From contig CACGOO010000011.1 of assembly GCA_902574685.1 (NCBI GenBank), positions 1-40,913 on the forward strand: a stretch of DNA of 40,913 nt. The letters are read 5' to 3'. This document shows, one piece after another, positions 16,109 through 26,127 of the stretch. The position numbers were made by a program, and so were the translations under genes. A model generated the notes under the pieces. The model was not told where the DNA came from. It searched no databases and was given only the letters and a program-made list of their open reading frames with translations. The stretch is from an uncultured Pelagibacteraceae bacterium (GTDB lineage Bacteria > Pseudomonadota > Alphaproteobacteria > Pelagibacterales > Pelagibacteraceae). Each line of letters starts with the position of its first letter. Position 1 is the stretch's first letter.

Positions 16109-17296
16109 TTATCCTAAATCCTCACAAAACTTTTTAATTCTAGCCATTGCTATTTTAAGTTTTGCCATTGAAGTTGCGTATGAAATTCTAAAATATCCAT
16201 CTAAACCAAACGCTGAGCCTTGAACAGCAGCAACATTTTGTTTTTCTAATAGCTTTTGAACAAACTCAGTATCTTTTTTAAGTTTAGTTCTTTTATTAAG
16301 AAGTTTTTTACAATTCGGAAATACGTAAAATGCACCATTAGGTTTCAAGCAGCTGATACCATCAATATTATTTAAACTTTTGACAACAAAATCTCTTCTT
16401 TCTTTAAAGGATTTTGCTCTTTTCTTAATAAAGTCTTGTTTGCCATTCAAAGCTTCAACGGCTGCTGCTTGACTAATTGATGATGGATTCGAAGTAGACT
16501 GAGATTGAATTTTTCTAATTGCAGAAATTATTTCTTTTGGTCCAGCTGCATAACCAATTCTCCAACCGGTCATCGCATAAGATTTGCTCACTCCATTCAT
16601 TGTTAATGTTCGAGATTTTAATTTTGAAATTTGAGCAATAGTAAAAAATTTAAAATTATCATATTTAACATGCTCATAAATATCATCGCTCAAAATGTGA
16701 ACTTTTTTGTTCTTCATTAAAACCTTTGCTATTTTTTGAATTTCTGATTTGCTGTATCCAGATCCAGTTGGATTAGATGGAGAATTAAGGATTATCCATT
16801 TCGTTCTTTTTGTAATCGCAGCTTTTAATTTTGAAGGTGTAATTTTAAATCCATCTTTTTCATGACATTTTACTATTTTTGGTTTTCCTCCTGCTAAGAG
16901 AACCATATCTGGATATGAAACCCAGAATGGAGCAGGAATAATAACTTCATCTCCTTTATTTAAAGTTGCCATAAAAGTGTTGTAAAGAACTTGTTTTCCT
17001 CCGGTTCCAACTGTGATTTCATCTAGTTTATAATTTAGTTTATTTTCTCTTTTAAATTTTTTTAAAATTGCTTTTTTTAAAGCTGGAGTTCCATCAACCG
17101 CAGTATATTTTGTATCTCCGTCTCTTATTGCTTTAATGGCTGCATTTTTAACATTGATAGGAGTATCAAAATCTGGTTCCCCTGCCCCAAGTCCAACTAC
17201 ATCTTTTCCTGCAGCTCTTAATTCTCTTGCCTTTTGAGTAACTGCAATAGTTGGAGATGGTTTAATTCTTTTTAAATTATTAGATATTATGCTCAT
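16109..17296 (-). CDS. aatA: Aspartate/aromatic-type aminotransferase (class I)
   Basis: This PLP enzyme of the I-gamma aspartate aminotransferase group probably moves amino groups between aspartate and 2-oxoglutarate, and possibly handles prephenate as some relatives do. The motifs are GLGAGEPDFDTP (about 36-47), VDGTPALKKAI, GGKQVLYNTFMA, NSPSNPTGSGYSKSE with the substrate-orienting Asn, the PLP lysine in GVSKSYAMTGWRIGYAAGP, and the C-terminal Arg in FRISYATS. The length is 395 aa. It is divergent from uvrB with 36 bp between and convergent with psiE. Substrate preference cannot be read from sequence. Confidence 0.92.
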   Translation of the reverse strand: MSIISNNLKRIKPSPTIAVTQKARELRAAGKDVVGLGAGEPDFDTPINVKNAAIKAIRDGDTKYTAVDGTPALKKAILKKFKRENKLNYKLDEITVGTGGKQVLYNTFMATLNKGDEVIIPAPFWVSYPDMVLLAGGKPKIVKCHEKDGFKITPSKLKAAITKRTKWIILNSPSNPTGSGYSKSEIQKIAKVLMKNKKVHILSDDIYEHVKYDNFKFFTIAQISKLKSRTLTMNGVSKSYAMTGWRIGYAAGPKEIISAIRKIQSQSTSNPSSISQAAAVEALNGKQDFIKKRAKSFKERRDFVVKSLNNIDGISCLKPNGAFYVFPNCKKLLNKRTKLKKDTEFVQKLLEKQNVAAVQGSAFGLDGYFRISYATSMAKLKIAMARIKKFCEDLG

Positions 17297-17332
17297 TGAA
17301 TTATGAAATTATTCAATTACGTTGTTTAATAT

Positions 17333-19507
17333 ATGGAGAATACATATCAAGACCTAATTACAGACATTCAGAGTAAAAACCCAAAAATCGGTGGAAAACT
17401 CGAAGGTGGAAAAAAATTCAAAATAAAGTCAGATTTTACCCCAGCTGGTGACCAGCCAGATGCAATTAAAAGGCTTGTCCAAGGAGCTAAAAAAAATGAG
17501 TTTAATCAAGTATTATTAGGAGTGACTGGATCTGGAAAAACTTTTACAATGGCAAAAGTTATAGAAGCTACAAATAGACCAGCATTAATATTGGCACCAA
17601 ATAAAACTTTGGCAGCTCAACTTTACGGTGAGATGAAAACTTTTTTTCCAGATAATGCTGTTGAGTATTTTGTATCTTACTATGATTATTACACTCCGGA
17701 AGCTTACGTGCCAAGATCAGATACGTACATAGAGAAAGAAGCATCTATAAACGAGCAGATTGATAGAATGAGACACTCGGCAACAAGATCTCTTCTTGAA
17801 AGAGACGATGTTTTAATTGTTGCAAGTGTTTCCTGTATTTATGGTTTGGGATCAGTAGAAGCTTACAGCAAAATGACTCTAACTCTACAGAAAAACTATG
17901 AATATAATAGAGAACAAATAATAAAATCTCTTGTTGCTCTTCAGTACAAGAGAAATGATCAAAATTTTTATAGAGGAACATTTAGGGCAAGGGGAGAATA
18001 TTTAGAAATATTTCCGTCTCATCTAGAGGATAGAGCATGGAGACTAAGTTTATTTGGTGATAAACTTGAAAAGATTGAGGAATTTGATCCTTTGACGGGA
18101 GATCAAGTTAGAGATCTTAGTCTAGTAAAAGTTTATGCAAATTCTCATTACATCACTCCCAAACCAACCGTAGAACAAGCAATTATAAAAATAAGAAAAG
18201 AATTAGAAGAGACTTTAAAAAAACACAAAGCAGAAAACAAGTTACTAGAGGCACAACGATTAGAGGAGAGAACTAAATTTGATTTAGAAATGATTGAGGC
18301 AACTGGATCTTGTGCAGGTATTGAAAATTATTCAAGATTTTTATCTGGTAGAAAACCAGGAGAGCCACCACCTACTCTTTTCGAATATTTTCCTGATAAC
18401 ACATTAGTTTTTGTTGATGAATCTCATGTTACAGTTCCCCAACTTAATGGGATGTTTAAGGGAGATAGATCTCGAAAAAGCACGTTGGCTGAGTATGGTT
18501 TTAGATTACCTTCCTGCATGGACAATAGACCTTTAAAATTTGAAGAGTGGGATTTGATGAGAACACAAACTGTATTTGTTTCAGCAACTCCTGGCCCGTG
18601 GGAATTGGAACAGACTAAAGGTAAGTTTATTGATCAGGTAATAAGGCCTACAGGCTTAATTGATCCACCAGTTGAGATTAGACCAGCCAAAAATCAAGTA
18701 GACGACCTTATGCATGAATGTAAAAAAGTAGTTGAAAATAATTATAGAGTTTTGGTTACAACACTTACAAAAAAAATGGCAGAGGATTTAACCGAGTATC
18801 TTCATGAAAATGGGATAAAAGTAAGATACCTTCATTCTGATATAGATACACTTGAGAGAATAGAGATTATGAGAGATCTTAGAATGGGTGTATTTGATGT
18901 TCTAGTTGGAATAAATTTATTAAGAGAAGGTTTAGATATTCCAGAATGTGCATTAGTTGGAATACTAGATGCTGATAAAGAAGGATTTTTGCGATCAGAA
19001 ACTTCACTAATTCAAACAATAGGAAGAGCCGCAAGAAACGTAGATGGAAAAGTTATTCTTTATGCTGATAAAGAAACAAAAAGTATAAAGAAAGCAATTA
19101 AAGAAACTGAGCGAAGAAGAAAAATTCAATTAGAGTACAATAAGAAAAATAAAATCGACGCTAAATCTGTAAAAAAAGAAATAAGTGATATTCTAGAAAG
19201 TGTTTACGAGAAAGATTACGTCAAAATAAGTGAAGGTTCCAATATTGGTGGTAACCTTAAAAAACATTTAAAAGGATTGGACAAAAAAATGAAAGAAGCT
19301 GCATCTAATCTGGAATTTGAGGAAGCCGCTAAAATTAGAGATGAGATGAGAAAACTACAAAGTACTGAATTAGAAATTACTTTAAACCCCAAAATTAGAC
19401 AGTACGATGTTAAAAATAAAATTTATCCTAAAGGTAGATCCACACTAGGTATGCCTGGCACAAGGGTTACAAAAAAAAGAGATAAAAAATGGAAGCACGG
19501 AAGATAA
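17333..19507 (+). CDS. uvrB: Excinuclease ABC subunit B
   Basis: UvrB is the DNA-damage verification helicase of nucleotide excision repair. Walker A is [13 protein letters not shown] (about 64-76) and the beta-hairpin region is [14 protein letters not shown]. The DEAD-like box is [13 protein letters not shown], helicase motif V/VI is seen in [11 protein letters not shown] and QTIGRAARN, and a UVR domain near the C-terminus has [16 protein letters not shown]. At 724 aa it is longer than E. coli UvrB (673 aa), partly by an N-terminal extension of about 25 residues and a basic C-terminal tail. No alphaproteobacterial LexA box (GTTC-N7-GTTC) was seen in the 36-bp upstream gap. It overlaps the next gene by 19 nt. 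Confidence 0.98.
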   Translation: MENTYQDLITDIQSKNPKIGGKLEGGKKFKIKSDFTPAGDQPDAIKRLVQGAKKNEFNQVLLGVTGSGKTFTMAKVIEATNRPALILAPNKTLAAQLYGEMKTFFPDNAVEYFVSYYDYYTPEAYVPRSDTYIEKEASINEQIDRMRHSATRSLLERDDVLIVASVSCIYGLGSVEAYSKMTLTLQKNYEYNREQIIKSLVALQYKRNDQNFYRGTFRARGEYLEIFPSHLEDRAWRLSLFGDKLEKIEEFDPLTGDQVRDLSLVKVYANSHYITPKPTVEQAIIKIRKELEETLKKHKAENKLLEAQRLEERTKFDLEMIEATGSCAGIENYSRFLSGRKPGEPPPTLFEYFPDNTLVFVDESHVTVPQLNGMFKGDRSRKSTLAEYGFRLPSCMDNRPLKFEEWDLMRTQTVFVSATPGPWELEQTKGKFIDQVIRPTGLIDPPVEIRPAKNQVDDLMHECKKVVENNYRVLVTTLTKKMAEDLTEYLHENGIKVRYLHSDIDTLERIEIMRDLRMGVFDVLVGINLLREGLDIPECALVGILDADKEGFLRSETSLIQTIGRAARNVDGKVILYADKETKSIKKAIKETERRRKIQLEYNKKNKIDAKSVKKEISDILESVYEKDYVKISEGSNIGGNLKKHLKGLDKKMKEAASNLEFEEAAKIRDEMRKLQSTELEITLNPKIRQYDVKNKIYPKGRSTLGMPGTRVTKKRDKKWKHGR

Positions 19508-20244
19508 TAATTACTGGAGCAGCAACTCGAATGGGAGCTGCAATAGCTAAAAAATTATCTGGACCTAATATTGAAATTGTTATCCATTATAATAAATCTA
19601 AATCCAAGGCAGAGAGTCTTAAAAAAGATTTAAATAAAATTGGTACAAAGATTTATCTGGTAAAAGCAGATTTAACTAAAGAGAACGAGATACAGAAAAT
19701 GTTAAAGTTTTCAAAAACAAAATTGAAATATTTTGATTGTTTAATAAATAATGCTTCATTATTTGAAAACGACAACCTTGAGAATTTTACAACAAAAAGT
19801 TGGGAAAGCCATTTAAAAGCTAATTTAAAAGCGCCAGCTTTATTGACAAAAGGTTTTGCTAAAAATGCTAGAGGCAAAAACAATAATATTATTAATATAA
19901 TTGATCAAAGAATATTTAAATTAACACCATATTTTTTTTCATATACATTAAGTAAAACTGGTCTTTATACTTTAACCAAAACTAGCGCTATGAGTCTTGC
20001 ACCAAATATTAGAGTAAATGGAATTGCTCCGGGTCCAACTATTAAAAATAAAAGACAGTCTGAAAAACATTTTAAAAAGCAATACATGGCGACACCTCTT
20101 AAAAGACAGACAAATGTACAAGAAATCTGCAATGCAGTTGACTTTTTTATCAAAAATAAATCTATTACTGGTCAAGTTTTAGCAATTGATAGTGGCCAAA
20201 ACTTAAACTGGCAAACTCCAGACATAATGGGTGGTAAGGAATGA
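19489..20244 (+). CDS. Short-chain dehydrogenase, pteridine reductase type
   Basis: The NADPH motif TGAATRMG (about 9-16) has the TG-A-x-R-xG form typical of pteridine reductases (PTR1, FolM) instead of the usual TGxxxGIG. The sequence LINNASLFE and [13 protein letters not shown] also match PTR1-like enzymes. The catalytic Tyr and Lys are in [13 protein letters not shown]. It therefore probably reduces dihydropterin or dihydrofolate. folB stands two genes downstream, which supports a folate role and would fit a substitute for classical dihydrofolate reductase (inference). It overlaps uvrB by 19 nt and the next gene by 4 nt (ATGA). Confidence 0.85.
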   Translation: MEARKIIITGAATRMGAAIAKKLSGPNIEIVIHYNKSKSKAESLKKDLNKIGTKIYLVKADLTKENEIQKMLKFSKTKLKYFDCLINNASLFENDNLENFTTKSWESHLKANLKAPALLTKGFAKNARGKNNNIINIIDQRIFKLTPYFFSYTLSKTGLYTLTKTSAMSLAPNIRVNGIAPGPTIKNKRQSEKHFKKQYMATPLKRQTNVQEICNAVDFFIKNKSITGQVLAIDSGQNLNWQTPDIMGGKE

Positions 20245-21251
20245 AAAAATTAATAATTACAATTTCAATATTTTTTACATTAATTTCTTTAGCAGAAGCT
20301 AGAGAATGTAAATCTGGAGATATAAAGGGAGATGCATTTATTTATAGTGATGGAAAAAAAGTAACTGTAATAAAAGGAACTGATATTCCAAATCCAGAAA
20401 ATAAAATCATAATGATCTATAATACAGGAGGGTGGAAAGTTGAAAAGAAATGGGGAGTGTGTAAAGATTTTCTTCCTAAACAATTAGGTCAAATATCTGG
20501 AACTAAAATTAAAGGTAAAGAATTAGTTCTATTGCTTAATGGTAATCTCCATAAGGCAGGTGGAGATGATGGATATAAATGTGGCTGGAAATTTAAAGGG
20601 GCTTGGCACAAACCTTGGTATGACTGTGTAATTGCCGAATGGGCTATTCCAAAGAGGGTAAAGGTAAATAAAGATCTTATTGATAAACTAGTCTCTAAAG
20701 GAACACCACGAAATCAAATTTTTATGTCAGGTCTATCATGTGGAGGTATTGACACTCTTCGACACAAAGGTTTACACCCAAAAGATTTTAATGCCACGAT
20801 TTCTTTTATGCCTAATTGTTGGGATAGAAGACCTAATACACCTCTAAGAAAAATGGTAATAGACGAGATTAAAAGTTTTGAGAGAATAGATGCATTAGTT
20901 TTTCACAGTCCAGTGGATGGTGAGGGAGATTGGCGAAGCAACAGCGAATGGATGAAGAAAGATTTAGGAAATATTCCTGGTATTAATTGGATTGATACCC
21001 CTGGTCATACAGGAAAAGATATTGAAGTTAATGGTATGAAATGCAAAATTAAAGAAAAAATGAAAGGTGGATGGGAAGAGGCGTGGCCGGAAGGTAAAGA
21101 AAAACTTACAAGTGAAAAAAAATTTATAGCTCTTGACAAAAAGTTGAAGAAAGAAATGAAAAAGAAAGCAGCTGGTCATTATATGGTTTCATATCCTTGT
21201 TTTAAATATTACCACCCAAAAATTATTAATTTTATAGAATCCCGGATTTAA
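20241..21251 (+). CDS. Exported alpha/beta-hydrolase-like protein of unknown function
   Basis: The signal peptide is clear (1-20, ending SLAEA-R). A possible nucleophile elbow is MSGLSCGGIDTLRH (about 166-179, GxSxG form), with possible acid and His residues later, for example in GHYMVSYPC. Many Cys and Trp residues (GYKCGWKFKGAWHKPWYDC) suggest disulfides in the periplasm. The overall size resembles poly-hydroxybutyrate depolymerase or feruloyl-esterase-like hydrolases, but I do not recognise a characterised family. It is wedged between the pteridine reductase and folB with a 4-nt overlap before and a 2-nt gap after, so it is cotranscribed with them. A cytosolic folate role is unlikely for an exported protein. 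Confidence 0.6.
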   Translation: MKKLIITISIFFTLISLAEARECKSGDIKGDAFIYSDGKKVTVIKGTDIPNPENKIIMIYNTGGWKVEKKWGVCKDFLPKQLGQISGTKIKGKELVLLLNGNLHKAGGDDGYKCGWKFKGAWHKPWYDCVIAEWAIPKRVKVNKDLIDKLVSKGTPRNQIFMSGLSCGGIDTLRHKGLHPKDFNATISFMPNCWDRRPNTPLRKMVIDEIKSFERIDALVFHSPVDGEGDWRSNSEWMKKDLGNIPGINWIDTPGHTGKDIEVNGMKCKIKEKMKGGWEEAWPEGKEKLTSEKKFIALDKKLKKEMKKKAAGHYMVSYPCFKYYHPKIINFIESRI

Positions 21252-21253
21252 AG

Positions 21254-21679
21254 ATGAAAAAAAATAATCTTAAAATCGTTAAAATAGATAAAAATAAAAG
21301 TTTATTTAATTACGAAAAAAAAGTTTTAATAAAAGAATTAGTGTTAGACTTAAAACTTGGTTATTTTGATTTTGAAAAAGAAAAACCTCAAAAAGTAAAA
21401 TTTAATTTAGAAGTAAATTATCAAGATAAACAGCCATCGAATGATAAAGATATTAAATCGATAGTGAATTATGCTAAAATTGTAAAATTAATAAAAAAAT
21501 TGGTAAAAAATAAACATTACAATTTTCTTGAAACATTGGCAGAAGATGTTTTTGATGAGCTATTCAAAGATAAAAGAATAGATAAAATTACTCTTCAAAT
21601 CGAAAAATTAGAAATAATGAAGGATTGCAGCTCAGTTGGGATCCAAATTTCTAAAAAAAGAAGCCATGATCAGCTCTGA
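21254..21679 (+). CDS. folB: Dihydroneopterin aldolase
   Basis: FolB converts dihydroneopterin to 6-hydroxymethyl-dihydropterin in folate synthesis. The family pattern is present: [21 protein letters not shown] (about 24-44, seen here in two halves around LGYFDFE), [31 protein letters not shown] with the conserved Glu, and the C-terminal [19 protein letters not shown] with the catalytic-type Lys. An N-terminal extension of about 20 Lys/Asn-rich residues precedes the domain. It lies in the uvrB-to-pgsA run and overlaps uvrC by 14 nt. The nearby pteridine reductase strengthens the folate reading. Confidence 0.88.
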   Translation: MKKNNLKIVKIDKNKSLFNYEKKVLIKELVLDLKLGYFDFEKEKPQKVKFNLEVNYQDKQPSNDKDIKSIVNYAKIVKLIKKLVKNKHYNFLETLAEDVFDELFKDKRIDKITLQIEKLEIMKDCSSVGIQISKKRSHDQL

Positions 21680-23501
21680 TATAGGTAAAGAAGTAATTAA
21701 AAAAGAATTGCACTTGGTTCCTAAGCTTCCAGGTGTTTATAGGATGCTAAATTCAAAAGGAGAAATTCTTTATGTGGGTAAAGCAAAAAACCTTCCGAAC
21801 AGACTTAAAAGTTATGTATCAGAGAAAAGTCATATCATTAGGACTGAGAGAATGCTCTCTCAAACAAAAAGACTCGAAATTACTACTACATCAAATGAAA
21901 GTGAGGCTTTACTTTTAGAAGCAAATTTAATTAAAAAGTTTAAACCAAAATTTAATATTTTACTAAGAGACGACAAATCCTTTCCTTTTATTTTTATAGG
22001 TGACAAAGATAAATGGCCACAAATCAAAAGGCACAGAGGAAAAAAAGGTAAAGAAGGATTTTATTTTGGACCATTTGCATCAGCTGGATCTGCAAATTGG
22101 ACTATAAAAATGATCCAAAAAATATTTCATCTCAGAATTTGTGATGATACCGTTTTCAAAAATAGAGAAAGACCCTGCATACTTTATCAAATTAAAAGGT
22201 GCTCAGGACCTTGTGTTGGTTACGTAACTGAGAGTGATTATAAACAAACTGTTGATGATGCAATTGAGTTTGTGTCAGGCAAATCTAGAAAAATTCAGAA
22301 AAGCTTATCTAATCAAATGGAAAAGGCTAGTGAGGATTTAGACTTTGAAAAAGCAGCAATATTAAGAGATCGAATTAAATCGTTAAATATTATCCAATCT
22401 TCTCAAAGAATTAATGAAGCAAATTTAGTCGAAGCAGATGTTATCGCAGGATATAAAGAGTCTGGAAAAACTTGTATTCAAGTTTTTTTTTATAGGTCAA
22501 AACAAAATTGGGGTAATCAAGCTTTTTTTCCAAAGCATGATCCAGAAGAAAATCTCAGTGATATCATTAACTCTTTTGTCTCTCAATTTTATGAAAATAA
22601 AAGTGTGCCATCTTCAATAATTTTATCAAATGAAATTAAAGAGAAAGAATTAATTGAAAAAACACTTACACAAAAAGAAGGTAAGCAAATCACAATTACT
22701 GTTGCAAAAAAAGGGACAAAACTAAAAGTTATTAATCAAGCAATAAATAATGCAAAAGATAGTTTGAATAGAAAACTTTACGAGAGTCAGAATAATAGAG
22801 ATCTTTTCGATGCAGTATCAAAAAAATTCAATCTTGAAACTAATATTAATTTAGTTGAGGTTTATGATAATAGCCATATTCAAGGCACGAATAGTGTGGG
22901 CGCTTTAATTACTTATGGTGATGAAGGGTTCGTTAAAAAAAGGTATAGAAAATTTAATATAAAAATTCAAAAAAATGCTCAAGATGATTATGGAATGATG
23001 AAAGAAGTTCTTAACAGAAGATTTAAAAGAGCAGTTCAAGAGAAAGATAATTATTTAACTTTCCCTGATTTAGTTTTAATTGATGGAGGGAAAGGTCAAT
23101 ATTCCGTTGCTAGAGAAGCGATGAATGAGCTTGGTTTACATGAAATACCGATTGTAGCAATAGCAAAGGGTAAAATGAGAAATAGTGGAAATGAAACATT
23201 TTTTCATAATGGAAAAGAGTACAAATTCGAGAAAAATGATCCAACATTATTCTTTTTACAAAGACTGAGAGATGAATCCCATCGATTTGCAATAAGTGCT
23301 CATAGAGCAAAAAGAAAAAAGGGCATAAGCAAATCATTATTAGATCAAATTGATGGTATTGGATCTATCAGAAAAAGGGCATTATTAAATCATTTTGGTT
23401 CAGCCAGAGCTGTGGAATCAGCTAGTTTAGATGAAATAAAATCAGTTGATGGAGTTGAGGAAAAAGTTGCAAAAAAAATATATAACTTCTTTCACGAATG
23501 A
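21666..23501 (+). CDS. uvrC: Excinuclease ABC subunit C
   Basis: UvrC makes the two cuts around a DNA lesion. The GIY-YIG nuclease domain is at the N-terminus ([20 protein letters not shown]). A UVR domain has [14 protein letters not shown] near residue 220. The RNase H-like second nuclease with IQGTNSVGA and [10 protein letters not shown] follows, and tandem helix-hairpin-helix motifs ([20 protein letters not shown]) end the protein. I chose ATG 21666 (MISSDIGKE) over the upstream in-frame ATG at 21636, because the extra residues lie inside the folB frame and the family starts near here. It overlaps folB by 14 nt and pgsA by 4 nt. Sharing a run with uvrB couples the two repair subunits. Confidence 0.97.
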   Translation: MISSDIGKEVIKKELHLVPKLPGVYRMLNSKGEILYVGKAKNLPNRLKSYVSEKSHIIRTERMLSQTKRLEITTTSNESEALLLEANLIKKFKPKFNILLRDDKSFPFIFIGDKDKWPQIKRHRGKKGKEGFYFGPFASAGSANWTIKMIQKIFHLRICDDTVFKNRERPCILYQIKRCSGPCVGYVTESDYKQTVDDAIEFVSGKSRKIQKSLSNQMEKASEDLDFEKAAILRDRIKSLNIIQSSQRINEANLVEADVIAGYKESGKTCIQVFFYRSKQNWGNQAFFPKHDPEENLSDIINSFVSQFYENKSVPSSIILSNEIKEKELIEKTLTQKEGKQITITVAKKGTKLKVINQAINNAKDSLNRKLYESQNNRDLFDAVSKKFNLETNINLVEVYDNSHIQGTNSVGALITYGDEGFVKKRYRKFNIKIQKNAQDDYGMMKEVLNRRFKRAVQEKDNYLTFPDLVLIDGGKGQYSVAREAMNELGLHEIPIVAIAKGKMRNSGNETFFHNGKEYKFEKNDPTLFFLQRLRDESHRFAISAHRAKRKKGISKSLLDQIDGIGSIRKRALLNHFGSARAVESASLDEIKSVDGVEEKVAKKIYNFFHE

Positions 23502-24082
23502 AATTTAAAATACCTAATTATTTAACGATTGGACGAATAATAATTGTTCCAATATTTGTTTTTACATTCTACCTTCCTGGGTTTTATGGAGACGTTATAC
23601 CATTTGCTCTTTTTTTAATTGCCTCATTTACAGATTTTTTAGATGGCCTTTTGGCGAGGATGTTTAAAGAAGAGTCTAAACTTGGTGAACTTTTAGATCC
23701 TATTGCAGATAAAATTATTGTTGCAACTGCATTAATTTTATTAGTTATGGACCAAACAATAAAAAATTACGAAGTTATTGCAGCTATTATAATTCTTACA
23801 AGGGAAATACTAATTTCAGGTTTAAGAGAATTTCTAGCAAAAGGAAAAATAAAGCTTCCAGTTTCTAATTTAGCAAAACTTAAAACATTCTTGCAGATGT
23901 TTTCTATAGCAATACTTTTGACTGGGGAAACAGGAAATAAATTAATAAATTTTCAAGATTATAATGCTCAAACAATTGGCATTATTATTTTATGGCTATC
24001 TGCGTTTTTAACACTTTATACTGGATATGATTATCTTAGAAAAGGAATAGACCATGCAATATCTGAAGATAATAAGGATTAG
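23498..24082 (+). CDS. pgsA: CDP-diacylglycerol-glycerol-3-phosphate phosphatidyltransferase
   Basis: PgsA makes phosphatidylglycerol phosphate in the inner membrane. The CDP-alcohol transferase signature D-G-x2-A-R-x8-G-x3-D-x3-D is complete in [20 protein letters not shown] followed by DPIAD (about 48-72). Several hydrophobic helices run through the 194-residue protein. It starts in an ATGA overlap with uvrC, an adjacency of uvrC and pgsA also known in other proteobacteria. Its TAG stop overlaps the TAA of ilvE on the other strand in the 4 bases TTAG. Confidence 0.95.
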   Translation: MKFKIPNYLTIGRIIIVPIFVFTFYLPGFYGDVIPFALFLIASFTDFLDGLLARMFKEESKLGELLDPIADKIIVATALILLVMDQTIKNYEVIAAIIILTREILISGLREFLAKGKIKLPVSNLAKLKTFLQMFSIAILLTGETGNKLINFQDYNAQTIGIIILWLSAFLTLYTGYDYLRKGIDHAISEDNKD

Positions 24083-24960
24083 GCAGCTTTTTTTTGTCTA
24101 ACTAACTGATCAAAGCTTTTTGATAATCCTAATATAACATCACAAATTTTGTATTTATGATCTGCTATGCTTGCAACAGGTGTTATTTCAGCTGCAGTAC
24201 CAGTTAAGAAACATCCATCAAAATTGCCCAGTTCATCTGGAGAAATTTTTCTTTCATGAACTTTAATATTTTTTGATTTGGCTAATTCAATTACAGCTTG
24301 TCTTGTAATACCATTTAAAAAAGAATCTGGTGTTGGTGTATGTAATGCATTATTTTTATCTTTAAAAAAAATGTTTGCACTTGTTCCTTCTGCAACATTA
24401 CCTTCAAAATCTAACATTAAAGATTCAGAATACCCTTGTTGTTCAGCTTCGTGTTTTGAAAGAGTACAAATCATGTATAATCCAGCTGCTTTTGCATCCC
24501 AAGGAATAGTATTTGGAGCCGGTCTTCGCCATTTAGAAATATTTAATCTTATTCCTTCAGCTTTTAATTTTGGATCAAAATATGCAGGCCATTCCCATGT
24601 CGCTATTGCTACATTAATCGTATTTTTTTGTGCAGACACACCCATCATCTCACTTCCTCTCCACGCAAATGGTCTTACATATCCATTTTGAATATTTTGA
24701 ACTGCCACTATTTTTTTAGAAGCTTCATTTATTTCATCTTTTGTATAAGGAATATTGATGTCTAATCTTTTTGCAGAATAAAATAATCTATCTGTGTGCT
24801 CCTCTAGCTTAAATATTTCTCCATCGTATACTCTTTCACCTTCAAAAACTAAACTTGCATAATGTAGTCCATGACTGATTACATGACATTTTGCATCTTG
24901 CCATTCAACAAGCTCATTATTGTACCAAATTTTTCCAGATCGTTTATCGAAAGGTATCAT
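24079..24960 (-). CDS. ilvE: Branched-chain amino acid aminotransferase
   Basis: This class IV PLP aminotransferase performs the last step of leucine, isoleucine and valine synthesis. Family motifs are HGLHYASLVFEGERVY (about 31-46), YVRPFAWRG, the PLP lysine in PWDAKAAGLYM (about 159), LDFEGNVAEGTSANIFF and TGTAAEITPV near the end. The length of 293 aa is normal. A consensus-like promoter lies just upstream. It is divergent from the MarR gene with 59 bp between and convergent with pgsA. D-amino-acid transaminase is the main alternative within the fold, but the EG and GTAAEI features favour IlvE. Confidence 0.94.
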   Translation of the reverse strand: MIPFDKRSGKIWYNNELVEWQDAKCHVISHGLHYASLVFEGERVYDGEIFKLEEHTDRLFYSAKRLDINIPYTKDEINEASKKIVAVQNIQNGYVRPFAWRGSEMMGVSAQKNTINVAIATWEWPAYFDPKLKAEGIRLNISKWRRPAPNTIPWDAKAAGLYMICTLSKHEAEQQGYSESLMLDFEGNVAEGTSANIFFKDKNNALHTPTPDSFLNGITRQAVIELAKSKNIKVHERKISPDELGNFDGCFLTGTAAEITPVASIADHKYKICDVILGLSKSFDQLVRQKKAA

Positions 24961-24976
24961 TATTTAATTTTATAAA

Positions 24977-25005
24977 AAAATATATTTGTATATATAATAT
25001 GTCAA
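24977..25005 (-). promoter_or_regulatory. Candidate ilvE promoter
   Basis: On the minus strand a perfect TTGACA (25005-25000) precedes a 17-bp spacer and TATTTT (24982-24977), 17 bp before the ilvE ATG. On the plus strand a TATAAT at 24993-24998 lies between these two elements and may serve the divergent MarR gene, so the two promoters would overlap face to face. Confidence 0.55.
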
Positions 25006-25019
25006 TATAACTTACCAAT

Positions 25020-25463
25020 ATGAAAAAACTTTTATATTTAAAAGATGATGATCTCAAACAATATATTGAAAAAATATTTCTTGGCTACAGAGAGACGGTC
25101 TCAGATGCTAGAAATGTGTTGAATAAATACTCCATAGGTGTCGCACATAACAAGGTTATTCATCTAATTTCATTATATGAGGGTATCACAATATCAGAAC
25201 TTTTAAGAAAATTGAAAGTTACAAAGCAAAGTTTGAATAGAGTTTTGAAAGATTTAATAAATTTAAAAGCTATAAAATATGAAAAAGATCAAGTAGATAC
25301 CAGAATAAAACATGTCTTCTTAACAGAGGAAGGAGAAAAATTATTTAACGAAATTTTCTCAGCTCAAAAGAAAAGAATTTACCAAGCATTCTCCGCATCA
25401 AAGGCAAATGAGGTTGTTAGTTTTGATAATGTTTTAAAAAAAATAATTAATGGAAAAATTTAA
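25020..25463 (+). CDS. petP: MarR-family regulator (PetP-like)
   Basis: This is a winged-helix MarR-type DNA-binding protein of 147 aa. The helix-turn-helix is in ITISELLRKLKVTKQSLNRV (about 57-76) and the wing has DTRIKHVFLTEEGEKLF. The N-terminal part (FLGYRETVSDARNVLNKY) matches the PetP group of alphaproteobacteria, where petP-petR lie beside the cytochrome bc1 genes in Rhodobacter. Here petABC is about 8 kb away on the other strand. It overlaps the response regulator gene by 14 nt. The PetP name is a family inference and the target genes are unknown. Confidence 0.8.
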   Translation: MKKLLYLKDDDLKQYIEKIFLGYRETVSDARNVLNKYSIGVAHNKVIHLISLYEGITISELLRKLKVTKQSLNRVLKDLINLKAIKYEKDQVDTRIKHVFLTEEGEKLFNEIFSAQKKRIYQAFSASKANEVVSFDNVLKKIINGKI

Positions 25464-26127
25464 AGCACATATTTTAGTTGTAGATGACGATGATGGCATA
25501 AGAGAATTAGTTAAAGAATACCTTTCCCAAAATGAATATCTTGTAACTAGTTCGAATAGTGCTGAAGATGCTCTTGAAAAAATTAAAATTATAAAATTTG
25601 ACTTAATAGTGCTTGATATAATGATGCCAGGAAAGAGTGGTTTAGAATTTACAAAAGAAAATAAAGATAAAATTTCGACCCCTATAATTCTTTTAACTGC
25701 GAAGGGTGAAGCTTCAGAGAGAATAGAGGGTTTAGATATTGGTGCAGACGATTACCTTCCAAAACCTTTTGAGCCTAAAGAATTAATACTTAGAATTAAT
25801 AATATCTTAAATAAAACAAAATATAAAAATACAAAGAGAAAATTTAAATTTGGTAAAATTGAAATAGATCTTAATAAGCAGTTTATTTTGAAAAATGACA
25901 AATCAATAAAAATCAATAATACAGAAAAAATAATTTTAGATAAAATGGTTAATTCACCTGGAAAAATTTTTAAAAGAGAGGAGATTGGAAATCTTATAAA
26001 AATTGATAAAGAAAGATCAGTTGACGTAATCATTACAAGACTTAGGAAGAAAATTGAAGAAAACCCCAAAAGTCCAAATTATTTACAAACAATAAGAGGT
26101 GAAGGTTATGTTTTATGGATTGAATAA
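25450..26127 (+). CDS. petR: OmpR-type response regulator (PetR-like)
   Basis: The receiver domain (about 5-120) has the acidic pocket VVDDDDG, the phosphorylation site Asp56 (VLDIMMPG), Thr in LLTAKG and Lys in LPKPFEP. The C-terminal winged helix (about 135-225) has NNTEKIILDKMVNSPGKIF and VDVIITRLRKKIEENPKSP, typical of OmpR/PhoB. The gene lies between the MarR regulator (14-nt overlap) and a histidine kinase (overlap up to 29 nt), so the three are one unit. The PetR assignment rests on the PetP-like neighbour; a general OmpR/EnvZ pair is the alternative name. Confidence 0.88.
   Translation: MEKFKAHILVVDDDDGIRELVKEYLSQNEYLVTSSNSAEDALEKIKIIKFDLIVLDIMMPGKSGLEFTKENKDKISTPIILLTAKGEASERIEGLDIGADDYLPKPFEPKELILRINNILNKTKYKNTKRKFKFGKIEIDLNKQFILKNDKSIKINNTEKIILDKMVNSPGKIFKREEIGNLIKIDKERSVDVIITRLRKKIEENPKSPNYLQTIRGEGYVLWIE

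Noticed and set aside
17297..17332. SOS (LexA) box before uvrB
   Set aside because: No GTTC-N7-GTTC or similar element is present in the 36-bp gap.
24278..24691. Open frame of 137 codons on the plus strand inside ilvE
   Set aside because: It is antisense to conserved ilvE motifs, with no start context or family resemblance; a shadow frame.
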